A stretch of DNA of 21,676 bases, taken from Psilocybe azurescens. Taxonomy: Eukaryota > Basidiomycota > Agaricomycetes > Agaricales > Agrocybaceae. Shown here piece by piece: positions 1 to 10,327 of this stretch. Under the pieces are notes generated by a model. The model ran no database searches, was not told the DNA's origin, and saw nothing but the letters and a program-made list of their open reading frames with translations. The stretch is from positions 1 through 21,676 of the forward strand of contig JAJIRX010000342.1 of the NCBI GenBank assembly GCA_023853785.1, given 5' to 3'. How positions within the stretch are numbered: the stretch's first letter is position 1; each line of letters opens with the position of its first letter. Both the position numbers and the translations under genes were made by a program.

Positions 1-1953
1 GTGGGGTGACTTATCTCGGACCTTTGCCAGGCAGATGTAGGGTGGACAGGGCTCCGCCCTGTCCCCGCATTCTCTGCTCTCTACCTTACCCTCATTATGA
101 GGCTCTTCGAGCTGGATCCACTCACTCGTGGGTGCTTCCTGCTCTCATATGTCGATGATGGCACTCTGGTGGTGCAATCAAAGTCCCTTCTCGATAACTG
201 TCAGGCCCTTAAACGGGCCTATGGTGTCATATTCGAACTGTTCAAGAAATTTGGATCTGCACTGGAGCACGACAAGTCTGAAGTATTCCACTTGACCGGT
301 CGCACTCTAAAGACAATCCCCTGTCGATTTGGGCTACGCTCCGTACAGCGACCCCTCTCAAACCCAAGCTGTATTGGCGGTACTTGGGTTTTTATTTCGA
401 TCGCAAGCTCACTTTCACTGAGCATGTCCGATACTACTCCACCAAGGCTTTGTCTACCGTTAAGGCGATGAAGATGCTTGGAAGCTCTACTCGAGGTCTG
501 CGCCCTGTTCAGAAGCGCGTCTCTATCAGCGCCTGCGTACTTCCTATAGTTACGTATGGCTTTCTGGTACTTTGCAGCTGCTCGCTGCAAAGGTGCCCTC
601 CACCATCTCTCTGTAATGCAGCGTTCGCTGCATTGTGGATCACCGGTGCTTTCCGCACTTCTCCAACTGGTGGTGTGGAGGCCGCGGGCCTCCCCCATCA
701 ATCTCCTTCTTCGCCGTCTATCTGAGCGAGCCGATTATCGGTTTGCCACCCTGACTCCGACACACCCTGTGAGAGCTTTCCTCTCGTTTAACTGCGGCAC
801 TATCGCGCCGCACCCTTCCTCTCGATCCAGACTATGTCTGAACCGGAAATCTTCCGCACTAGTGGGACTCTTTTCAGTCTGACACTAATGTTCTTGCTCT
901 GACGGAGACCTTACTCCCGATGAACCCGCTCTCCAGGCCGGGCGTTCGACTTATGGACCGCTTTGCAGACCAGGTCCATTTCGATGACTGCAAGATTTCT
1001 GGGCGATGCCGACAAGGAATTAAAGCAGCGCACAAAACACCTCGATAAGCTCCGGGACAAGATCTCGGAGAACATCGGGACTTACTACGCAGGGACAGAT
1101 GCAAGTCTGCCCTCAGGACGGTATCAAGCCATTGCGGCCTCCATCCTGTTCAGCGGCGGAGTCGAGCGCTGGCGCGCTAGACATGTCGCAGGCAAAGTCA
1201 CCGCCCCTGATGCGAACTCTATGCCATCCGTTCTGCAATTGTCAATGCGACCGCGTGACGATTGCACGGACATTTTCATCTTCACAGACTCGATGGCTTC
1301 TGCCCGTCGAGCTGTCGACCCTCTATCCACTCGGACAGGGCCACTCTGTGGCTGTCTGCGAGGCTCTTCAGACCTGGTTCACCCGCAAGGATGGCCAGTC
1401 AATTACCTTTGTGTACGTCCCCTCGCGATTGCAGTGGGACTTGCATTATAAAGCACACGAGTACGCAACCGAACTCAAAGTCGCACTGGGCCCACGCCCA
1501 GCTACATCATTTGACAGCCTTCACATGCAGGCTGCCCTCTCGCGGGGCCTCCTGGAATGTCCTATTCCAAGACCCCGAATATCGAGGTCGGAACTTTCTC
1601 CAACTCAAAACGGTCGACGGGCCGTTGCACAGCCCGGGGTAAAGACAACCCCTGGGTTCACTTCGCGAACATGAGCTCCCCGCAGCTCTACGCACGCATG
1701 TGTAGGTGTATTCTGAATCATGCGCCCATTGGGTCTTATTATTCCCGATTTAATCTTAACGACGGTGAAACGTCTTGCCTGTGTGGGTGTCCTTGGGAAA
1801 CCCGCACGCTATCCTCACCTGCAAAGGACTTATCGTCCTCCCACGACATGCGAGCTTAGGCAGCCAACTACGTTGCGCTACCTTCACTCTTTTTGGAGAT
1901 GAACCCGAAAGCGTTCGCCTTCCGCTCGGCTCTCCCCTGCGGGCGTCGGTTGA
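1..1953 (+). pseudogene. LINE-A ORF2 remnant: RT C-terminus, RNase H, C-terminal zinc motif
   Basis: ORF2 of a LINE is the replication enzyme: it nicks DNA, copies its RNA at the nick and removes RNA with RNase H. Visible here: RT motif C as SYVDDGTLVVQS (YVDD at 148-159, both aspartates kept), motif D as LEHDKSEVFH (about 262-291), the thumb-like region to about 960, then RNase H with GTDASLP (first Asp, about 1093-1110) and FTDSMASARRAVDP (about 1279-1320; third Asp). The RNase H Glu segment (DAELYA in copy C) is damaged here. A C-x-C plus ETR motif (about 1774-1810) resembles the zinc-binding tail of such proteins. The reading frame changes repeatedly (about 300, 450, 560, 1090, 1200, 1260, 1640, 1800), so the gene is dead. 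The stop at 1951-1953 is my best guess because the final frame is uncertain. Confidence 0.85.
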
Positions 1954-2526
1954 CAACTGACGTTGGGCATTGTGGGGAGTCTTCGTTCGGCGGTCTTGAT
2001 TGGCATGGGCCAATTATCCGCTTGGCTCGTGGTTGTTTGGCTATGCTGGTGGTAGGCCGTTTCGGCGGGGCTTGTTCGCCACTCGCTTCGGTGTTCGACT
2101 CACTGCCTCCACCCAGGACCTGGGCCACGCTACGAACGGCGTCGAGTATGTGGGAACCAGGGAGAGCTGGTACCGCTAGTCTTGGCTGCTGGACTTGGGC
2201 GCCCCCCGCCCTTGTTAGTTATCTCCTGCTGGTGCCGCATCCGCTCACCCCAGGCTTCCTAAGGCTAGGGTCACTCCTAGCCTATATCCCGCGAGGTTGT
2301 TCTTTGTAGATAAGTATCTCTATTAGCTGCTTCTTCTGCATCGAGGTTGGCGTTATATCCCCACAGTAGCTACCCCGTTATGTGTTCAGCACGGTCATTT
2401 ATCGTAGGCTTCAGTGTTTCCAACGGACTCTTAGTAGTTTTGGCGAACAGTTTCTTAGTAGTTACCTGGTCGGGCATTTGTACTTAGCGACCGGACTGCT
2501 TTCGCGCACCGGTATACAAATTGATG

Positions 2527-2531
<5 letters not shown>
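1954..2531 (+). other. LINE-A 3' UTR
   Basis: This non-coding tail of LINE-A also occurs in copy B (11727-12159), in the minus copy (12178-12758) and, for its last 155 bases, at 4341-4500. A 138-codon open frame (1893-2309) overlaps its start. The frame is broken in copies B and the minus copy, and I recognise no domain in it, so I do not call it a gene. Confidence 0.6.

Positions 2532-2559
<28 letters not shown>
2532..2559 (+). repeat. Poly-A tail of LINE-A
   Basis: Twenty-eight consecutive A follow the end of the LINE 3' UTR (ATGATTTT just before). Such a tail marks the 3' end of a target-primed retrotransposition product. It is uninterrupted, unlike the decayed T-rich tail at 4304-4340, which suggests a younger insertion. 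Confidence 0.95.
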
Positions 2560-2562
<3 letters not shown>

Positions 2563-3352
2563 CTGTTTTTGTACCTAGTGCGGACGCTTTCCTTTGCTTT
2601 CTCTTGAGAGTCGAGATATCGGCTGCATTCAGCTTGCATGTGGTTGTTCATGCCGCAAAACGTCCAGAGAAGCGTGAGGGGGTGCAGGAGTGCGAGATGA
2701 CGCTGCTGCAAGCGCAGAGGCAACGCTGGGAGCGGCAGAAGCGCAATGGCGACGTTGGGACTCTTCTGTGACACAGGCCTGTTGAATAGTAGCCTTTTCA
2801 AGCTTGTCCATGAGCAATAGAGACGAAGCAAAGCCACTGAACTCGTCAGGAAGTGCCCTAATGAGTGTCATGCTTGCCAGCTCATCATCTAGATTGGTGA
2901 GAGTGAAGTCCTTAGGCCGAAGATCTTGAATCCTGTGAATGGCAGTGTCCACTCTGTTCATCAGGGACTGCAGAGATTCGTCCTCCTGCTTCCTGATTGA
3001 GAATAGGTCGTCATAGGCGTTGAAGTGTGCACCAGGACGCTTCTGGAGGTGTACCGGGCGAGGGCAGCCCACATAGCGACAGGATCGTCCGAAATAGAGG
3101 CAAAATGGATCTTCTGATTCTCTTCAACAGCCAGATAGATGTAGCCAGCTGCCTTGTCCGATTTGGTGTTCCAAGCGTCGAGTGCAGCCTCCTCAGTGTC
3201 CTTGGGTGGTGAGGACTGCCTAGGGCCTTAGATTGACTGGAAACGATGCGCCAAACGCCCTGGGCACGAAGCCAAGCCTGCATTTCACCACACCAAGATG
3301 GGTAGTTGGAAGCATTCAGTTTCGCAAAATTGGGCAGGGATGAAGAAGACAT
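2560..3352 (-). pseudogene. Copia gag pseudogene (UBN2-type gag polyprotein)
   Basis: Copia gag forms the virus-like particle that packages element RNA in the cytoplasm. The chosen start (ATG at 3352-3350) gives MSSSSLPNF, then LNASNYPSWCGEMQAWLRAQ, which is the typical N-terminal block of copia gag. Further on come DKAAGYIYLAVEENQ, HFASISDDPVAMWAALA, ESLQSLMNRVDTAIHRIQDL and LIRALPDEFSGFASSLLL. Near the end, CGMNNHMQAEC (about 2618-2655) resembles a CCHC zinc knuckle, but its first Cys is replaced by Trp. Frameshifts at about 3215, 3060 and 2690 break the frame. The gene is cut by LINE-A, and pol is absent. The family call is secure; the exact lesion positions are approximate. Confidence 0.85.
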
Positions 3353-3544
3353 GATTGTGCGAGATAGGAGTGATGTGACGTAGTGGTGGTGAGCAGAGAC
3401 GTGCGGGAACGTGTGCGAACATTGTGACGTGATGAGGTGGCAGTACGAGCACGGGCGCGGCCAGTGCGAGCAAAAACACGAAGAGTGTGGAAATGAAAAG
3501 TTGAGACTTTTCGATGAAATTGAGTTTAAAGCGCAATGTGCACG
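3353..3544 (-). other. Copia 5' leader
   Basis: This untranslated leader lies between the primer-binding site and the gag ATG. It also occurs, with similar length and small differences, at 13253-13442. I see no clear gene in it. Confidence 0.6.
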
Positions 3545-3556
3545 GGGCCCATAACC
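3545..3556 (-). other. Primer-binding site (half tRNA-iMet type)
   Basis: Immediately after the LTR end the minus strand reads GGTTATGGGCCC. This is complementary to the anticodon stem-loop of initiator tRNA-Met (GGGCUCAUAACC), with one G-U wobble. Copia elements of many fungi, plants and insects are known to prime from such an internal tRNA fragment. The same 12-mer follows the other LTR (13443-13454). Confidence 0.75.
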
Positions 3557-3803
3557 TGTTAAAGGAGGCGAGTTCAGAAACATGCGAGACAGCTGTGGTC
3601 CGAGTTTCGTGGTCACACTGTATCAGACAGAGTGGCAATGAGGGCCTGAAGTCCGAAGTGAGTAACTGAGTGAGACTGAACTAAGCTATCTACTTGCCTG
3701 AAGTCCAAAGTGAGTAACTAAGGAGTTCAAGTGGTGTGCTACAGCTACATAGGTGTCTGTCATGTGATCCCATGTGTCTGAGTCTGAAAAATCAATTCTA
3801 ACA
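3557..3803 (-). repeat. Copia LTR (247 bp)
   Basis: On the minus strand the LTR starts TGTTAGAATTGA and ends CCTTTAACA, so it has the usual TG...CA ends within a 5-bp inverted repeat (TGTTA/TAACA). A primer-binding site follows at once. The second copy is 13455-13706; by eye the two agree at a little over 90%, with small indels. Inside is a 24-bp direct repeat (3644-3667 and 3696-3719) also kept in the other copy. The LTR should hold the element's promoter and polyadenylation site, but I cannot place them. Confidence 0.85.
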
Positions 3804-3877
3804 TGTCCCTGTGCCCATAGTTCTATAACTTGGTCACCGAGTGTCTCACGTGTTCCCGAGCTCGCCTGCTTTAACAC
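3804..3877 (-). other. Putative 3' end of copia internal region
   Basis: This 74-bp piece lies upstream of the LTR start. Its last bases on the minus strand (GGGCACAGGGACA) are purine-rich and directly precede TGTTAG, as a polypurine tract would. It follows a gag fragment, so pol was probably deleted between them. The tract is weak and the call is inference. Confidence 0.4.
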
Positions 3878-4303
3878 ATGCTTGCCAGCTCATCATCTAG
3901 ATTGGTGAGAGTGAAGTCCTTAGGCCGAAGATCTTGAATCCTGTGAATGGCAGTGTCCACTCTGTTCATCAGGGACTGCAGAGATTCTTCTTCTTGCTTC
4001 CTGATTGAGAATAAGTCGTCTTAGGCATTGAAGCATGCACCAGAACGCTTCTGGAGGTGTACCAAAGCAAGAGCAGCCCACATAGCGACTGGATCGTCTG
4101 AAATAGAGGCAAAATGGATCTTCTGATTCTCCTCAACAGCCAGATAGATGTAGCCAGCTGCCTTGTCCGATTTGGTGTTCCAAGCGTTGAGTGTGGCCTC
4201 CTCAGTGTCCTTAGGTGGTGAGGACAACTTGGGGGCCTTGGATTGATTGGAAATGATGTGCCAAATGCCCTGGGCACGAAGCCAAGCTTGCATTTCACCA
4301 CAC
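3878..4303 (-). pseudogene. Second copia gag fragment
   Basis: This repeats part of the gag at 2870-3290. It is open from MQAWLRAQGIWH (4293) down to about 3879 except for one stop: TAA at 4021-4023 replaces the Tyr codon of NAYDDLF. Visible blocks are AAGYIYLAVEENQ, DDPVAMWAAL and LTNLDDELASM. The N-terminal 20 or so residues and the LTR of this gag are found 9 kb away at 13179-13706, separated by a LINE block flanked by a 15-bp repeat. It lacks the zinc knuckle and pol. Confidence 0.85.
4289..4303. repeat. 15-bp target-site duplication, left copy
   Basis: TGCATTTCACCACAC is part of copia gag and occurs again at 13179-13193. The left copy ends exactly where a T-rich tract (the minus-strand LINE tail) starts. 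Its length is normal for a LINE target-site duplication. Confidence 0.7.
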
Positions 4304-4500
4304 TTTTTTTTATTTTTTATTTTTATTTATTTTTATTTTTAAAAATCATCAATTTATATACCGGTGCGCTGAAAGCAGTCTGGTCGCAAAGTACAAATGC
4401 CTGACCAGGTACCTACTAAGAAACTGTTCGCTGAAACTACTAAGAGTCCATTGAAAACACTGAAGCCTACGATAAATGACCGTGCTGAACACATAACAGG
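4304..4500 (-). mobile_element. LINE 3' tail fragment, minus strand
   Basis: A T-rich tract (4304-4340) is the reversed A tail, here interrupted by single A residues. It is followed by the reverse complement of the LINE 3' UTR (compare 2377-2531). Homology stops at about 4497-4500, at the sequence that reads GTTATGTGTT on the LINE strand. By eye it differs from the equivalent piece at 12178-12333 at roughly one base in ten, so the two are separate, older copies. Confidence 0.8.
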
Positions 4501-4583
4501 TTCATCCTTTCTTGTTCTGGTACTGCCATGTATCCACCGTGAGAAAAATCTGCTCATTGTCGCAAACGTTCTACAAAAGTTTT
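4501..4583. other. Unassigned 83-bp stretch
   Basis: This sequence lies between the minus LINE tail and the 5' end of LINE-B. I find no counterpart elsewhere in the window and no recognisable coding content. It may be LINE 5' sequence missing from copy C or filler from the insertion. Confidence 0.3.
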
Positions 4584-4649
4584 ACTTGGGTAACCACCCC
4601 CAGCATTACCTTACCACCACCGGCAGTATTAGCTTTGGTGTCCATAGCT

Positions 4650-6588
4650 ATGCTGCCTAAACAGCAACCCACAAGGCCTCCGTCCCCCGTTTTGGATTGC
4701 GGTCCCCACAACCAGATTCTCTGCAGCTCAACCTTTGTTGACTGCATCCCCAGCTCAAACAGCAAGTGCTCCTGCTGTTCGAGATACCTATAGTCAAGGC
4801 CCAGTCCCCGCTTCACGTGTGGCACGCAGCGCCCCAACCCAGTTGCTCTGCCACGTCTTTGAGGCAGTCGTCTCGTCATCGCACTCCCACGGTTACTGCC
4901 AGGGACAACATCGCCCAGCCCTCTGATGCTCCCTTGCTGGCAAGAACTGAGGACGAAGATATGGAAGACTCCCTCTCATACCTATCACTCAGTTACGGTG
5001 ATGCCGATGTGGTAGACAATAGTCATAGGATATTGGGAGCACTCAGGATGATCATTGGGTATGTCAATTCATCTCACATCGACCCTCACTTGTCCCCCAT
5101 AGGGGCATCTCTGTCTCAAGCATTGGTGGACTTCACCCACAAGACCTTCAATGGGGACTTGGGTACTACTCCCACTCCCGATAACATCCTCCCAATCCAT
5201 GCGGTTGCGGAGCTATTCAGTGCAGAAGACGACACTATTCGAAGGCTACTGGCCATCGGTCCTACTTCCCAGACCTTCTCCACATCTCCTCCCCCCCTGC
5301 CTGGTCTGACCACGGTGGTGTTGGTGATGACGACATTGTTATGACCCCAGCTGAGCCTGTTCGTTCCTCTCGTAGGAGTGCCCAGGCCAGGCCTCCAATC
5401 CGAGCGCAGCAGAACAAAGGGAAAGGTAGGGCTAACAAGCCTGCCTCCACCCTTGCTCCCCCTCAACCCGGCCCACCAGCCAAGAAACTGGTGGTGCCTA
5501 ATCAGAGGCCCCTCCAGTGCCTCCCTCTTCCACCTGCCCCATGTGCCCGCCCCCCGTGTTTCTACGCCGGAGGCTGCGCGCAAAAGGCACCCTGTCCAGC
5601 AGCCAGCTCTGCTGGCTGCTCCTCCTTCCAGACCCACCTCCCGCGAAGGGCAGGAGGATCCCAGAATACACCTCGCATGGCCCGTCCAGGCACCAAATGC
5701 TTATCAATGTGGAAGATCATGCAAAAGATGCTAATCTTGCCACCCTGTTCAAAGACCTGTCTTCGGATGTCCTTTCCTGCCAGAGCCTTCGTGTTAAGGT
5801 CCTAGGTGTTCAACTTGCGTACGACGGGTACTCCATACCCACTGACAAAGTTCCCAGTGAATGTGACACGGACATGCTCCGTGGCACAGTCACTTCTCAT
5901 TTCAAGGCCCACTACAAGTTCACGCCCGTGGGTCGGCATGCCCACGTCCAAATCGTTCTTATGAATTGTTGACGTTCCTCGGTTCCTCGGTACTCATTAT
6001 GACCTGGACCATCTCACTGAACAGGAGGAGGTTGCTTCGGCACTCAAAGCCTCTCCCATTTGGTCTGAATTGCACATTTTATGAGGGGACCCCTCGCGTA
6101 GTTCGCACCTCCAAGACAAGCACTACCGCCACTGCTTTCTTTGATATCTGGGATACTGCTTCCGGTGCCTGCGCTTCGCCAGCTCGTTGACAAACAGTTC
6201 ATGTTCAGGGGTCGCCCCCCTCTGGATATGGACTAGTACGAAGAGCTCTGGTGTCCCCCTCTGCACTCAGTGTTGGAAGTGGGGTCATCCCGTCGGACGC
6301 TACCATGCAGTCGCCGCCAAATGTCTGCGTTGCTCTGGTCCTCACAAGTTGGAAGAGCACTGCGCCGTTGCAGGCTGCTGCAAAGGCAATCTGAAGGCGG
6401 ACCCTCCACAGGCACCGATGCCTGCTGTGGAGCCCTGCCCTCACCTCTCTCACTGCCCAAATTGCGGAAAGAATCATGGTGCTCATAAGTGCACTTGCGT
6501 GTTCTGGAGTCACAGGTTCGATCAGCTTTGGCATGTTGAGAAATATCGTCAGGTACGAGCGAACTCTTTGTGCACTGTCAATCCCTAA
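4650..6588 (+). pseudogene. LINE-B ORF1 (gag-like nucleic-acid-binding protein)
   Basis: ORF1 proteins of such LINEs bind element RNA. The start (MLPKQQPTRPPSP) matches the start of copy C (MPPKQQPTRPPSP at 14047). The order is a Pro/Ser-rich N-terminus, an acidic block (EDEDMEDSLSYLSLSYGDAD, about 4950), a helical region (VAELFSAEDDTIRRLLAIG), a basic/Pro-rich linker (about 5380-5640), a conserved core (LINVEDHAKDANLATLFKDL, then LTEQEEV and FFDIWDTASGA) and CCHC-type knuckles at about 6262-6510. In knuckle 1 (CTQC...GH...GRYH) the last Cys has become Tyr; copy C keeps Cys. The end is FWSHRFDQL and a stop at 6586-6588. Frameshifts occur near 4706, 4800, 5260, 5650, 5960 and 6180, and stops are present. 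It is not functional as read. Confidence 0.85.
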
Positions 6589-6603
6589 CCAGCAGTCATT
6601 AGG

Positions 6604-9507
6604 ATGAGTCAAACCGTCCAGGACCTTCTGGTTAGAATTTTGAGTTTCAATTCGCGCAAAGTCCAGCCTAAGCGTAGAAACTATACTCGAACATTTTGTA
6701 TTAGCATACAATATTGTTTTTATCCAAGAACCTCCCTGGAGGTTTGTACGTACTGCACCGTCTACTTCCCGTAAGTCTGGCGATGATGTTATCGGGCGCC
6801 CGATTGCATCCAGCTTGGTTGCCTATGGTGCACATTCCCGAACCCGACACTCGCCCCAAGGGTTATGGCCTATGTGTCTAACCGCTTGAAAGAGTTTCAC
6901 CCATCCATGCCGTCAGCGATCTTATCGATCACCGTGATGTCCTCATTCTCAGCCTGTTTGCAAATAGACAGAGCTATAACCTGATGAACAGCTATTCAGA
7001 TGAGACCTACATGGCCACTCTCCTCCTAGCAGAGGAGGCAGCCTCACTTCCACCTTTCATCTATATGGGAGGTGACTTTAACATCCACTCCCAGGAATGG
7101 GATATAGGCCATTGCGGCTATCCAGGATTTGCCACTCAACTCCTCAACACTGCAGCAGAATTAAGCTTGCAACAGGCTCCCTTTGTGAACCCAGGGCCAA
7201 CCTTCTACCCTCGCATCCAAGGCTTTTGCTCTACAGTGATTGACTTGGTATTCGTGCAACCGGACCAGACCCTGATGGTGCAGGTCACTCAAGTGCACAA
7301 TGCCATGGGCGAAGTCGGATCATATCCCACTCACTTCTACCTTATCGATCTCTGCTGATTCCGGGGCCATGCCCTGCAGAGCTCTTATAGCCGACAGAGA
7401 GGAGCAAATCCACTTTGTCAAAGTCATTGAAGGAGAGTTTGCCATGAAAGTGGATGAACACGCTCCTCTCAACACACCCGACCAGATTGACGCGAGTGGC
7501 GCAAGCCATTGCTGATTCGTTCTCTGCAGCCTGGGAAACCTGCTCCAGAGAAGTCACTATTACGAGATACTCAAAACCGTGGTGGACAGATGAGTGCTCA
7601 GTTGCGCTTCAGGCTTACCGGGAATATGGTCTCCCGGAAGACAGGAAGCTCAATCGAAAGGCGGTCAAAATGCCAAACGGGTTTTCTTTGATTCTAGGAT
7701 CACAGAAATATCCATTACCAACAAGTGCACTTGGGACCTCATGTTGTGGGTCCAACAGCGCAAGCTACCACCGTGCGAGGCTATTCAATATCAGGGGCAG
7801 CCTTGCCATGCCCTTCCTCAGTTGTGGGATGCGCTCACAACACTTACAACTTGGCGTTGGACCGCGCGTTCGACATCGACATACTTGACTCTATCCCCGA
7901 CATGCCCGTTAGGGGATGGGTCCCATTATCTGCACTTGAGATGTGGGAGGCCTTGGCCTCCTGCTCCAATGTGTCAGCTCCCAGGGCCAGACCACATCAA
8001 GTGGTCTCATCTCAAGATGTTGATGCGTGGGCCCACCCACGTCTTCACCGTCTTACTCTCGCCCTCACCAATGCTTTGCCTTCAGGTAGGGCACTGGCCT
8101 AGCACTTCAAGGAGTCCATGTCGGTTATCATTCCAAAACCGAACAAGCCCTCCTACTCTGCTCCAAAGGCATTCAGGCCCATTGTGCTCCTGAATACTGT
8201 TGGTAAATTGATTGAGAAAATGCTTTCCAATCGCATCCAGTTCGATGGCGCCGCTTCAGACGTCTTCCACCCAAATTAGATTGGAGGGATCCGTCAACGA
8301 TCCACCGAAGATGCCGGCTTATCTTGACGCACATGCGGGTGGGCCAAGGGACTCAATACTAGCGTCATTGCCTTTGATGTCGCCCTCAGTTCTTCCCATC
8401 ACTCAACCATGAGGTCCTCATGGCTATCCTCCCGGAAGCTAGGGTTTAGCGACAATGTTGTTAAATTCTTTTCCCATTACCTGGTCGGTCGCTCCACACA
8501 GTATGCCTGAGGTGATTCCATCTCTGACCTTCGCCAGATAGGACGGGAACAGGGCTCCGCCCTGTCCCCGGTCCTCTCTGCTCTCTATCTTACCCTCATT
8601 ATGAGGCTCTTTGAGCTGGATCCACTCACTCATGGGTGCTTCCTGCTCTCATACGTTGACAATGGCACTCTTGTGGTGCAATCAAAGTCCCTTCTCGACA
8701 ACTGTGAAGCCCTGAAACGGGCCTATGGTGTCATATTCAAGCTGTTCAAGAAATTTGGACTCGCCCTGGAGCACGATAAGTCAGAAGTATTCCACTTCGA
8801 CCTGTCGCAATCCAAAGACAATCTCTCTGTCAATCTGGGTTATGCTCCATATACCAGCGACCCCCTCAAACCAAAGCTATACTGGTGATACTTGGGCTTT
8901 TACTTTGATCGCAAGCTCACCTTTACTGAGCATGTCCAATACTACTCTACTAAGGCTTTGTCGACCGTTAAGGCGATGAAGATGCTTGGTAGCTCCACTC
9001 GAGGTTTGGCGCCCTGTCCAGAAGCGCGTCCTCTATCACGCCCCGCGTACTTCCTATAGTTACGTACAGCTTTTGTCTTTTGTACTTTGCAGCTGCCCGC
9101 TGCAAAGGTGCCCTCCATCATCTCTCTGTAATGCAGCGTTCTGCTGCACTGTGGATTATCGGTGCATTCCGCACATCTCTGACTGGTGGTGTGGAGGCCC
9201 TAGTGGGCCTCCCCCATCAATCTTCTTCTTCGTCGTCTATCTGAGCGAGCTGATTATCAGTTTGCCACCTTGACCCCGACACATTCTGTGAGAGCTTTCT
9301 CTCTGTTAACTGCGGCACTATCGCGCCGCATCCCTCTCTCTCGATCCAGACTATGTCTGAACCAGAAATCTTCCACACTAGTGGGACTCTTTTCAAGTCC
9401 AACACTAATGTTCTTGCTCTGACGGAGACCCTACTCCCCAATGAACCCGCTCTCACCACCGGGTGTTCAACTCATGGACCGCTTTGTGGACCAGGTCCAC
9501 TTCGATG
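6604..9507 (+). pseudogene. LINE-B ORF2, 5' part: endonuclease and reverse transcriptase
   Basis: The start ATG (6604-6606) gives MSQTVQDLLVRILSFN, equal to copy C. An apurinic-like endonuclease follows: QEPPW (about 6728), GGDFNIHSQEWD (GDFN at 7071-7082), VIDLVF and KSDHIPLT (about 7315, in another frame). The RT shows a WWTDEC block (about 7580), PGPDHIKWSHLK, KAFRPIVLLNTVGKLIEKML, a stop inside the HPNQIGG block (about 8277), AFDVA (motif A) followed by a frameshift, QGSALSPVLSALYLTLI (motif B, about 8550) and SYVDNGTLVVQS (motif C, YVDN at 8652-8663). The second catalytic Asp of YVDD is Asn. At least ten frameshifts or stops are visible. MITE-1 interrupts it in the stretch between RT and RNase H. 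Confidence 0.85.
9500..9507. repeat. 8-bp target-site duplication of MITE-1, left
   Basis: CTTCGATG precedes MITE-1 and is repeated at 10735-10742. Uninterrupted LINE copies (about 979-987 in copy A) have this sequence once. Confidence 0.85.
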
Positions 9508-9525
9508 GAGGTCTTTACACTCCCC

Positions 9526-9812
9526 ACAGGTACCGATCGGAACCGGTCGGAATCCGACCGGTTCCAACTGAATTTTATTTGGCAGTGTCCCTGCCAAATT
9601 AGCAGTAAAATGTCTAAATTTTTCCGACCAGATTCCGACTGGATTCCGATCGGAACCACCGGTACCGACCGGTTCCACTGTTAACAAGTCCGACCAAAAT
9701 CCGATCGGAATCCGACTGGAATCCGACTGGAATCCAAGTGGAATTCATCAAATTTGAAACCCAATTAGACCCAATTCCAAGTGGAATCCGAGTGGTACCA
9801 AGCGGAACCATA
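9526..9812 (+). repeat. Left subterminal array of TTCCGATCGGAA-type motif
   Basis: Many variants of CCGATCGGAACC, CCGACCGGTTCC and CCGACTGGAATCC follow one another at irregular spacing and in both orientations. Several are perfect dyads (CCGATCGG, ACCGGT). Subterminal repeats in hAT elements are known as transposase-binding sites; that role here is inference. Confidence 0.8.
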
Positions 9813-10327
9813 TTATGTCAGCATACTATTTACAGCTCAGCAAGTAATAACGCAAAAAGTATACATAGATCTTAACAGTTTGTGACAAATTTGGTATTGT
9901 TAGAATTGTAAAATTGAGGAGAATATGTTTATGTAATAGTTATATAAAATTAAAAATTTCTGGTAAAGAAATACCTATTTTTCATATAAATCTGTGCTTA
10001 TATAATCTAAATGTCTTGAATAAAATTAATCTTTGTATTCCATTAATTTCTATTATTGTAACATTATTAATATATAGCTAACAGAGTGCTATTTTGTTGC
10101 AAAATGTAGTTTACAATATCTATATATATTCAAATTTACAGTATTTTGTATATTGAACATGCTGACATAATATTATAATGATAGTGTAATTACAGATGCA
10201 TTGCCCTCAATTTTCTGATCATTTTGATATATAATATGTGGGTATAGCTTCAGAGGAAGTGCCAGAATATATTATTGGGTGTTGTAAAGAATGGTATATA
10301 ATTCATAAAATGTTGATAATACCACAA

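Larger units (their letters stand above)
1..2559 (+). mobile_element. LINE copy A, 3' part (RT end to poly-A)
   Basis: This is the 3' part of a non-LTR retrotransposon that starts before the window. It opens within the reverse transcriptase, just before motif C, and runs through RNase H, a C-terminal zinc motif, a 3' UTR and a 28-A tail. It is collinear with copies B (8500-12159) and C (17890-20265), which define the family; full length is about 6.5 kb once insertions are removed from those copies. The A tail abuts copia gag sequence of the opposite strand, so the LINE probably inserted into that copia element. The 5' flank and any target duplication lie outside the window. Confidence 0.9.
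2560..4303 (-). mobile_element. Copia-type LTR retrotransposon, tandem and truncated
   Basis: Read on the minus strand the order is: gag fragment (4303-3878), a 74-bp piece (3877-3804), LTR (3803-3557), primer-binding site (3556-3545), leader (3544-3353) and gag (3352-2560). LINE-A interrupts the end of gag at 2559/2560. No protease, integrase or RT of a copia element is present. The LTR is preceded by element-internal sequence and followed by a primer-binding site and gag, as expected for one LTR shared by two tandem copies. The upstream copy continues at 13179-13706 with its own LTR. Confidence 0.8.

Noticed and set aside
219..701. 160-codon minus-strand frame over the LINE-A RT
   Set aside because: It is antisense to conserved RT motifs (YVDD, HDKSEVFH) and is not kept open in copies B and C.
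1893..2309. 138-codon open frame at the end of LINE-A
   Set aside because: It lies mostly in the 3' UTR; in LINE-B and the minus copy the frame is broken, and no domain is recognisable.
9526..9812. CRISPR-like look of the short repeated motifs
   Set aside because: Motifs are degenerate, irregularly spaced, in both orientations and bounded by transposon ends. The context is eukaryotic.
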